NCBI GenBank assembly: GCA_017429835.1
Contig: JAFROD010000008.1
Span: 1 to 64,000 of the forward strand
Reading direction: 5' to 3'
Source of the DNA: Oscillospiraceae bacterium
GTDB taxonomy: Bacteria; Bacillota; Clostridia; Oscillospirales; Oscillospiraceae
DNA length: 64,000 bases
Program-made: the position numbers and the translations under genes
Shown: positions 39,282-45,144 of the stretch, piece after piece
Layout: each line of letters begins with the position of its first letter
Numbering within the stretch: position 1 is the first letter of the stretch
Notes under the pieces: generated by a model
Told to the model about the DNA's origin: nothing
The model's input: the letters and a program-made list of their open reading frames with translations, nothing else
Databases searched by the model: none

Positions 39282-41284
39282 TGTTCGCTTTGGTCGGCAA
39301 TCAGAACTGCGGAAAGACGACCCTGTTCAACCAACTGACCGGCGCGAACCAGCACGTCGGCAATTTTCCCGGTGTGACCGTTGACAGCAAGATCGGACAG
39401 ATGCGCGGCGCGAAGGACTGCACGGTGGCAGACCTGCCGGGCATCTACTCCCTGCGCCCCTATTCCGCCGAGGAGATCGTCACGCGCGACTTCCTGCTCG
39501 ACCGGCATCCGGACGGGATCGTCAACATCGTCGACGCGACGAATATCGAGCGCAATCTTTATCTGACCCTCCAGCTTCTGGAGATGGATATCCCGATGGT
39601 GCTCGCGCTCAATATGATGGACGAGGTGCGCGGCAACGGCGGCACGATCGACGTCAATAAGATGTCCGCGGAGCTGGGGATCCCCGTGGTGCCGATCTCC
39701 GCTGCGAAAAACGAGGGCATTACGGAGCTGGTGCAGTGCGCCGTGCAGACGGCGAAGGCGAAGCACCGCCCCCTGCGCGTGGACTTCTGCGACGACGGCC
39801 CGGTGCACCGCTGCATCCACGCCGTTTCCCACCAGATCGAAGACCATGCGCGCAATGCGGGCATCGCGCGCCGCTTTGCCGCGACGAAGATGATCGAGGG
39901 CGACACCGACATCATCGAGCGCATGGTGATCGACCGGAACGAGATGGAGCTCCTGGAGCACAGCATCGTGCAGATGGAGGACGAGGGCGGCCTCGACCGC
40001 AACGCCGCGATCGCCTCCATGCGCTACGACTACATTGAAAAACTCTGCGACAAAACGGTCGTCAAGTGCAAACAAAGCAAGGAGCACCTCCGCTCCGTTG
40101 CCATCGACCGCGTCTTAACGAACAAATACGCCGCGCTGCCGATCTTCCTCGGCATCATGCTGCTGATCTTTTGGCTGACGTTCGACGTGATCGGCGCGTT
40201 TTTGCAGGACGCGCTCGCCGCGGGCATCGACCGGCTCTCCGCCGTCGTAGACAGCGGCTTGAAAGCCTACGGGCTCAACCCCGTCGTGCATAGCCTGATC
40301 ATCGACGGTATCTTTGCGGGCGTCGGCAGCGTGGTCAGCTTCCTGCCGATCATCGTCGTCATGTTCTTCTTCCTGTCCATTTTGGAGGATACGGGCTACA
40401 TGGCGCGCGTAGCGTTCGTGATGGACAAGCTGCTGCGCAAGATCGGTCTGTCCGGACGCAGCTTCGTGCCGATGCTGATCGGCTTCGGCTGCACCGTGCC
40501 TGCGGTCATGGCGACCCGGACGCTGCCGTCGTCGCGCGACCGCAGGCTGACGATCCTGCTGACGCCGTTCATGAGCTGCTCTGCGAAGATCCCGATCTAC
40601 GCGGTATTCTCCGCGGCGTTTTTTCCGAATTACACCGCGCTGGTGATGGGGCTTCTGTATTTCGGCGGCATGCTCGTCGGCATTCTGGTATCGCTGCTGT
40701 TCAAGAAGACCCTCTTCCGCGGCAAGCCCGTCCCGTTCGTCATGGAGCTCCCGAACTACCGCATGCCGTCCGTCAAGAGCGTCGCCATGCTGCTGTGGGA
40801 CAAGGCAAGGGACTTCCTGCAGCGCGCCTTTACCATCATCTTCGTCGCAACGCTGGCGATCTGGTTCCTGCAGTCGTTCGATACGCATCTGAACTTCGTG
40901 GAGGACAGCACGCAGAGCCTCCTCGCATGGGTCGGCAAGGTGCTGACCCCAATTTTCCGCCCGCTCGGCTTCGGCGACTGGCGCATCACGACCGCCCTCG
41001 TGACGGGCTTCACGGCAAAGGAGGCCGTCGTCAGCACCCTCGGCATTCTGACCGGAACGGGCATGGAGAACCTCTCTGCCGGACTGTCCGCCCTCTTTAC
41101 CGTCGCTTCGGCGGTCAGCTTCCTGACCTTCACCCTGCTCTATACCCCCTGTGTCGCCGCAACTGCCGCCATCGGCAGAGAGCTCGGCGGCAAATGGCGC
41201 GGTGCGATCGTCGCGGTGTTCCAGTGCGTCGTCGCGTGGCTCTTCGCCGCGCTGATCTATCGCGGCGCGCTGCTGGTGTTCTGA
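39278..41284 (+). CDS. feoB: Ferrous iron transporter B
   Basis: The main Fe(II) importer. The N-terminal GTPase domain has G1 GNQNCGKTTLFN, the G3 DLPG in TVADLPGIYSL, G4 NMMD and a helical GDP-release domain to about residue 260. The transmembrane part begins near AALPIFLGIMLLIFWLTFD and has two Gate regions (FLPIIVVMFFFLSILEDTGYMARVAF is split around residues 350-375) and the VPAVMATRTL motif. At 668 residues it is normal length. It starts within the feoA stop. Expected to operate in anaerobic or acidic gut conditions where Fe(II) predominates. A small Cys-rich gene follows directly. Confidence 0.95.
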   Translation: MMFALVGNQNCGKTTLFNQLTGANQHVGNFPGVTVDSKIGQMRGAKDCTVADLPGIYSLRPYSAEEIVTRDFLLDRHPDGIVNIVDATNIERNLYLTLQLLEMDIPMVLALNMMDEVRGNGGTIDVNKMSAELGIPVVPISAAKNEGITELVQCAVQTAKAKHRPLRVDFCDDGPVHRCIHAVSHQIEDHARNAGIARRFAATKMIEGDTDIIERMVIDRNEMELLEHSIVQMEDEGGLDRNAAIASMRYDYIEKLCDKTVVKCKQSKEHLRSVAIDRVLTNKYAALPIFLGIMLLIFWLTFDVIGAFLQDALAAGIDRLSAVVDSGLKAYGLNPVVHSLIIDGIFAGVGSVVSFLPIIVVMFFFLSILEDTGYMARVAFVMDKLLRKIGLSGRSFVPMLIGFGCTVPAVMATRTLPSSRDRRLTILLTPFMSCSAKIPIYAVFSAAFFPNYTALVMGLLYFGGMLVGILVSLLFKKTLFRGKPVPFVMELPNYRMPSVKSVAMLLWDKARDFLQRAFTIIFVATLAIWFLQSFDTHLNFVEDSTQSLLAWVGKVLTPIFRPLGFGDWRITTALVTGFTAKEAVVSTLGILTGTGMENLSAGLSALFTVASAVSFLTFTLLYTPCVAATAAIGRELGGKWRGAIVAVFQCVVAWLFAALIYRGALLVF

Positions 41285-41285
41285 G

Positions 41286-41441
41286 ATGGGCTGGCTGGAG
41301 ATCGCCCTGTTGGGCGCGGTCGGGCTGTGGCTGATCGCGACGGTGATCTGCCTCGTCCGCCGCAGGGGAACCGGCTGCGGCGGGTGCGGCGGCAATTGCG
41401 GAGCCTGCAAATATCACGAAAACTGCAACAATCGGGAGTGA
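41286..41441 (+). CDS. FeoB-associated Cys-rich membrane miniprotein
   Basis: A 51-residue protein starting one base after the feoB stop. One membrane helix (IALLGAVGLWLIATVICLV) is followed by a basic stop-transfer RRR and a cysteine cluster TGCGGCGGNCGACKYHENC, with six Cys in total. This matches the FeoB-associated Cys-rich membrane protein family that plays the part of FeoC or a metallochaperone in Clostridia. No ribosome site precedes it, so coupling to feoB is likely. The terminator begins within its last codons. The gene is easily missed because of its length. Confidence 0.85.
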   Translation: MGWLEIALLGAVGLWLIATVICLVRRRGTGCGGCGGNCGACKYHENCNNRE

Positions 41442-41465
41442 GCGTATCGCTCGCTCCCGTTTTTT
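41433..41465 (+). terminator. feo operon terminator
   Basis: A 12-bp stem (41433-41444 with 41448-41459, one G-U) with a TAT loop is followed by TTTTTT. The left arm lies in the last codons of the miniprotein gene. Confidence 0.85.
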
Positions 41466-41499
41466 GCGTAAAAAACCTTGAAAAAACAAGAAATAATGC

Positions 41500-41528
41500 T
41501 TGACCTGATAGACTTCCTGTGTTAGAAT
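41500..41528 (+). promoter_or_regulatory. Promoter of the rpmG-secE-nusG operon
   Basis: TTGACC (41500-41505) and TAGAAT (41523-41528) have a 17-base spacer. A leader of about 125 bases follows with no clear structure noted. Confidence 0.65.
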
Positions 41529-41660
41529 GTCTCTACCTGCGAAAATTGGGTTTTCTTTTTGCGCCCATTTTTCACCCGCGGAGGCGCCCCGTAGTTTCGG
41601 CGTCGGCTAAATTTTCGATAGCCGCGGGCATACAGGGAGGCAAATTAAGGAGGTGCCGAA

Positions 41661-41810
41661 ATGCGAGTAAAAATCACCCTTCGCTGCAACGAGTGCAAGC
41701 AGAGAAACTACAACACCATGAAAAACAAGAAGAACGACCCTGACCGCCTGGAAATGAAGAAGTATTGCAGGTTCTGCAGAAAGCATACCGTTCATACCGA
41801 AACGAAGTAA
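41661..41810 (+). CDS. rpmG: Ribosomal protein L33
   Basis: A 49-residue 50S subunit protein. The sequence starts [18 protein letters not shown] and ends KHTVHTETK. It keeps the two C-x2-C pairs (CNEC and CRFC) of the zinc-binding form of L33, so growth without zinc could call for a Cys-free paralogue elsewhere. AAGGAGG precedes the ATG. It is the first gene of the rpmG-secE-nusG unit, the usual Bacillota order. Confidence 0.94.
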   Translation: MRVKITLRCNECKQRNYNTMKNKKNDPDRLEMKKYCRFCRKHTVHTETK

Positions 41811-41827
41811 GGAAAGGAAGAAACAAG

Positions 41828-42061
41828 ATGGCAGAAGCTAACAAGAAGCCTAATTTCTTCGTCCGTACCGGCCGCGCGATTGCCAAGTGGTTCCGCGAAA
41901 TGAAGAGCGAGCTGAAGAAGGTCGTCTGGCCCGATGGCAAGCAGTTGTTCAACAACACGCTGATCGTTCTGGCATCCGTTCTGGTTGTCGGCGTCATCGT
42001 TTGCCTGTTCGACTTCCTCGCAGGCAAGGGAATTGCCCTTCTGAAGGATCTGTTCCTTTAA
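41828..42061 (+). CDS. secE: Preprotein translocase subunit SecE
   Basis: A 77-residue essential partner of SecY in the Sec translocon. It shows the amphipathic cytoplasmic helix RAIAKWFREMKSELKKVVWP, with the family WP motif, and one membrane helix (NNTLIVLASVLVVGVIVCLF). It follows rpmG by 17 bases, with AAGGAAG upstream of the ATG at 41828; longer in-frame starts would overlap rpmG. Confidence 0.95.
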   Translation: MAEANKKPNFFVRTGRAIAKWFREMKSELKKVVWPDGKQLFNNTLIVLASVLVVGVIVCLFDFLAGKGIALLKDLFL

Positions 42062-42067
42062 TTCGGT

Positions 42068-42601
42068 ATGGCAGAAGAAGCAAAATGGTATGTTGTGCAT
42101 ACCTACTCCGGTTATGAAAACACCGTAAAGGCGACCATCGAGAAAACGGTGGAAGCCAGACAGCAGGACGACAGGATCAAGATCTACCAAGTCTCCATCC
42201 CGATGGAAACCGTCACAGAGATCACCGATAACGGCCCGAAGACCTACGACCGCAAGCTCTTCCCCGGTTACGTGCTGGTGAAGATGGTGATGACGGACGA
42301 GGCGTGGTATGTCATCCGAAACGTCCGCGGTGTCACGGGCTTTATTACCTCGGGCAGCGAAAAGGCGACGCCTCTGACGGAGGACGAGACCTACAAGCTC
42401 GGCGTAGAGAAGCGCGAGATCGTTGTCGGCTACGACGTCGGCGATACCGTAACCATCGTGGACGGCGCGCTGACCGGGTTCAACGGAGTCGTTGATATGC
42501 TCGACATCGAAAAGAACAAAGTTCGTCTGACCGTTTCCATGTTCGGTCGCGAAACACCGGTTGAGCTTGAGCTCGATCAGGTGGAGGTTGTCTCCGAATA
42601 G
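42068..42601 (+). CDS. nusG: Transcription elongation/antitermination factor NusG
   Basis: Binds RNA polymerase and links transcription to translation or termination. The 177-residue protein has the NGN domain (AKWYVVHTYSGYENTVKATI, FPGYVLVKMVM, VRGVTGFI) and the C-terminal KOW domain (YDVGDTVTIVDGALTGFNGV). The ATG lies 6 bases after the secE stop, with no recognisable ribosome site, so it probably relies on reinitiation. rplK follows after a structured spacer. Confidence 0.95.
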   Translation: MAEEAKWYVVHTYSGYENTVKATIEKTVEARQQDDRIKIYQVSIPMETVTEITDNGPKTYDRKLFPGYVLVKMVMTDEAWYVIRNVRGVTGFITSGSEKATPLTEDETYKLGVEKREIVVGYDVGDTVTIVDGALTGFNGVVDMLDIEKNKVRLTVSMFGRETPVELELDQVEVVSE

Positions 42602-42616
42602 TATTCGGTCACTAAC

Positions 42617-42664
42617 GTGGGAGGGGACTGTCCCCGCCAAAAATACGCGCAGGCGTATCACCAC
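42617..42664 (+). promoter_or_regulatory. Structured element before rplK (probable L1-binding leader)
   Basis: The spacer opens with GTGGGAGG and closes with CCAC, forming an outer GTGG/CCAC stem. Inside are GGGGAC/GTCCCC and ATACGC/GCGTAT hairpins. The same outer pattern recurs before rplA, so both may be sites for autoregulation by L1. This is inferred from the repeat and position. Confidence 0.5.
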
Positions 42665-42687
42665 TTTTTTATTTGGAGGTGCTTATC

Positions 42688-43113
42688 ATGGCACAGAAAG
42701 TTACTGGTTATATCAAACTTCAGATTCCGGCCGCCAAGGCGACCGCTTCGCCCCCTGTCGGTCCGGCTCTCGGCCAGCACGGCGTCAACATCGCACAGTT
42801 CATCAAGGAATTCAATGACCGCACCAAGGATCAGGCTGGTTTCAAGATCCCCGTTGTGATCACTGTATATTCCGACCGCAGCTTCTCCTTCATCACCAAG
42901 ACCCCCCCGACCCCGACCCTCATTCTGAAGGCGATCGGTCAGGAAAAGGGCTCCGGCGTCCCCAACAAGGACAAGGTCGGCACGATCACCAAAGCGCAGG
43001 TGCGCGAGATCGCCGAGAGAAAGATGCCGGATCTCACCGCTTCTACGATCGAAGCTGCTATGAGCATGGTTGCAGGCACCTGCCGCTCCATGGGCATTAC
43101 CGTTGTTGACTAA
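42688..43113 (+). CDS. rplK: Ribosomal protein L11
   Basis: A 141-residue 50S protein of the GTPase-associated centre. It begins [20 protein letters not shown] and holds the conserved [14 protein letters not shown] and the C-terminal RNA-binding region ([25 protein letters not shown]). The ATG at 42688 follows GGAGG. It is followed by rplA after a structured spacer, in the standard order. Confidence 0.96.
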   Translation: MAQKVTGYIKLQIPAAKATASPPVGPALGQHGVNIAQFIKEFNDRTKDQAGFKIPVVITVYSDRSFSFITKTPPTPTLILKAIGQEKGSGVPNKDKVGTITKAQVREIAERKMPDLTASTIEAAMSMVAGTCRSMGITVVD

Positions 43114-43143
43114 TTAAGCTGCCGAGGCGATTCGCCTCAATAT

Positions 43144-43172
43144 GTGGGAGGATTCCATTCCGCATTTACCAC
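43144..43172 (+). promoter_or_regulatory. Structured element before rplA (probable L1-binding leader)
   Basis: GTGGGAGG at the start and CCAC at the end frame a short GGA/TTCC pairing, repeating the pattern seen before rplK. The rplA ribosome site begins 7 bases later. Confidence 0.45.
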
Positions 43173-43190
43173 TTCAAGGAGGATAAAACA

Positions 43191-43880
43191 TTGTTTAGAG
43201 GTAAGAAATATAAGGACAGCGCGAAGCAGATCGACCGCTCCGTGCAGTATGAAGTAGCCGACGCCCTTGACCTGGTGGTCAAGACCGCTCCGGCAAAGTT
43301 CGACGAGACCGTCGAAATCCACATCAAGCTCGGCGTTGACTCCCGTCATGCCGATCAGCAGGTCCGCGGCGCCATCGTTCTTCCGAACGGCACCGGCAAG
43401 ACCCGTAAAGTCCTCGTTTTTGCGAAGGACGCTAAGGTCGACGAAGCGACCGCAGCCGGCGCAGACTACGTCGGCGGCATGGAGCTCGTTGAGAAGATCA
43501 CGAAAGAAAACTGGTTTGACTTTGACGTCGTCGTCGCTACCCCCGATATGATGGGTATCGTCGGCCGTCTCGGTAAGGTCCTCGGCCCGAAGGGCCTGAT
43601 GCCTTCCCCCAAGGCCGGCACCGTCACCCCGAACGTCGCGGCTGCCGTCAAGGAGATCAAAGCCGGTAAGATCGAGTACCGTCTCGACAAGACCAACATC
43701 ATCCACTGCCCGATCGGCAAGGTTTCCTTCGGTGCAGAGAAGCTGGCCGAGAACATGAACGCGCTGCTGGCCGCCGTTATCAAGGCGAAGCCCGCCGCTG
43801 CGAAGGGTCAGTATATCCGCTCCTGCGTCGTCGCGTCCACCATGGGCCCCGGCGTCAAGGTTGCAACTTCCAAGCTGTAA
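43191..43880 (+). CDS. rplA: Ribosomal protein L1
   Basis: A 229-residue protein of the L1 stalk of the 50S subunit. It starts at a TTG codon (43191) with AAGGAGG upstream. Conserved parts are [45 protein letters not shown], and [20 protein letters not shown]. It is the last gene of the unit, ended by a terminator, with rplJ-rplL having a separate promoter and leader. Confidence 0.96.
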   Translation: MFRGKKYKDSAKQIDRSVQYEVADALDLVVKTAPAKFDETVEIHIKLGVDSRHADQQVRGAIVLPNGTGKTRKVLVFAKDAKVDEATAAGADYVGGMELVEKITKENWFDFDVVVATPDMMGIVGRLGKVLGPKGLMPSPKAGTVTPNVAAAVKEIKAGKIEYRLDKTNIIHCPIGKVSFGAEKLAENMNALLAAVIKAKPAAAKGQYIRSCVVASTMGPGVKVATSKL

Positions 43881-43896
43881 TCTGCGGATTTTGAAG

Positions 43897-43925
43897 CGTG
43901 CAGCGCGAAAGCGCTGCACGTTTTC
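43897..43925 (+). terminator. Terminator after rplA
   Basis: A 10-bp stem (43897-43906 with 43911-43920) with a GAAA tetraloop and TTTT tail. Confidence 0.88.
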
Positions 43926-43957
43926 TGCAAAAAAGTCGGAAAAACAGAAAAAAGTTG

Positions 43958-43985
43958 TTGACAAACGCCGCATTTCTGTTATAAT
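43958..43985 (+). promoter_or_regulatory. rplJ-rplL promoter
   Basis: TTGACA (43958-43963) and TATAAT (43980-43985), both perfect, have a 16-base spacer. Confidence 0.88.
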
Positions 43986-43989
43986 AGCT

Positions 43990-44093
43990 AAGGTTGCCAA
44001 AGACAGCAGGTGGCGCAAGCCGTAAATCCTGCCGAGGTTACACGAAATATGCTTGTTTTGTGTCCTCATGTCTTTTGGCATGAGGATTTTTTT
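43990..44093 (+). promoter_or_regulatory. Ribosomal L10 leader with attenuator
   Basis: The leader carries the L10(L12)4-binding fold: AGACAGCAGGTGGC paired with a TCCTGCCGAGG segment, followed by a terminator hairpin (44063-44070 with 44079-44086) and TTTTTTT. Excess L10-L12 complex is known to promote termination in such leaders. The rplJ ribosome site follows directly. Confidence 0.88.
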
Positions 44094-44108
44094 CGGAGGT
44101 GACACAAA

Positions 44109-44636
44109 TTGCCCAATAAGCAAGTACTCGAAAACAAAAAGGCAATTGTCGATGCACTGGCCGATAAGCTGCAGGGTTCCACCGCTGCCGTCTTCGTCGA
44201 CTACAAGGGCATCACTGTCGCACAGGATACCGAGCTTCGCAATAAGTTCCGTGAAGCTGGCGTGGAATACACCGTCGTCAAGAACACGCTGACTCGTTTC
44301 GCCGCCAACAAGGCAGGCTACAACCAGTTTGACGAGCTCCTCAACGGTACCACTTCTCTCGCCACCACCACCGGCGACCCCATTGCTCCGGCTCGCATCG
44401 TTTGCGAATTTGCCAAAAAGAACAAGAACGTTCTGAAAATCAAGGGCGGCTTCGTCGAAGGTTCCGTCCTGTCCGTCGAACAGCTCCAGGGCTTCGGCGA
44501 GCTTCCCGGCAAGGATGCTCTCATCGCTCAGGTGCTCGGCACGTTCCTGGCCCCCATCTCTTCCCTGGCTTTCGTCATTGACCAGATCCGCCAGCAGAAG
44601 GAAGGCCCTGCTCCCGCAGAAGCTGCGGAAGCCTAA
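44109..44636 (+). CDS. rplJ: Ribosomal protein L10
   Basis: A 175-residue stalk-base protein that carries L12 dimers on its C-terminal helix. It starts at a TTG (44109) with CGGAGGT upstream. Conserved features are ENKKAIVDALADKLQGSTAA, VFVDYKGITVAQDTELRN, FREAGVEYTVVKNTLTRFA and the C-terminal L12-binding helix before AEAAEA. Expression should be controlled by the L10 leader. Confidence 0.96.
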   Translation: MPNKQVLENKKAIVDALADKLQGSTAAVFVDYKGITVAQDTELRNKFREAGVEYTVVKNTLTRFAANKAGYNQFDELLNGTTSLATTTGDPIAPARIVCEFAKKNKNVLKIKGGFVEGSVLSVEQLQGFGELPGKDALIAQVLGTFLAPISSLAFVIDQIRQQKEGPAPAEAAEA

Positions 44637-44671
44637 TCAACCACCAAACAATACATTAGGAGGATTTTACA

Positions 44672-45043
44672 ATGTCTGAAAAAATCGCTGCTCTGATCGA
44701 AGAAGTTAAGGGCCTGTCCGTTCTGGAACTGGCCGAGCTCGTACACGCTCTGGAAGATACCTTCGGTGTTTCCGCCGCTGCTGCCGCTGTTGCCGCTCCT
44801 GCTGCGGGCGCTGCTGCCGAAGTCGAAGAGAAGACTGAATTCGACGTTATCCTGAAGGATTGCGGCGCTTCCAAGCTGAACGTCATCAAGGTGATCCGCG
44901 CTGCCACCGGCCTCGGCCTGAAGGAAGCGAAGGACATCGCCGACAACTGCCCGAAGACCCTGAAGGAAGGCATCTCCAAGGAAGACGCGGAGAAGCTCGC
45001 AGCCGATCTGAAGGAAGCCGGCGCAACCGCAGAGATCAAGTAA
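44672..45043 (+). CDS. rplL: Ribosomal protein L7/L12
   Basis: A 123-residue stalk protein that recruits translation GTPases. The N-terminal dimerisation helix ([20 protein letters not shown]), the Ala-rich hinge (about 35-52) and the C-terminal domain ([34 protein letters not shown]) are all present. AGGAGG precedes the ATG. A terminator follows, so rpoB-rpoC are not part of this operon, unlike in many bacteria. Confidence 0.96.
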   Translation: MSEKIAALIEEVKGLSVLELAELVHALEDTFGVSAAAAAVAAPAAGAAAEVEEKTEFDVILKDCGASKLNVIKVIRAATGLGLKEAKDIADNCPKTLKEGISKEDAEKLAADLKEAGATAEIK

Positions 45044-45062
45044 TTTATCTCAATACGGAACG

Positions 45063-45094
45063 AAACAGGACTGCAAACGCAGTCCTGTTTTTTC
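45063..45094 (+). terminator. Terminator of rplJ-rplL
   Basis: A 12-bp stem (45063-45074 with 45079-45090) with an AAAC loop and TTTTTT tail. Confidence 0.9.
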
Positions 45095-45124
45095 TTGACG
45101 ATTTGCGGTGTCTGCAGGTATAAT
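45095..45124 (+). promoter_or_regulatory. Promoter of the metallophosphatase-SLH gene
   Basis: TTGACG (45095-45100) and TATAAT (45119-45124) have an 18-base spacer, directly after the rplL terminator. Confidence 0.7.
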
Positions 45125-45144
45125 CAAAACAGGGGGTGATCTGC

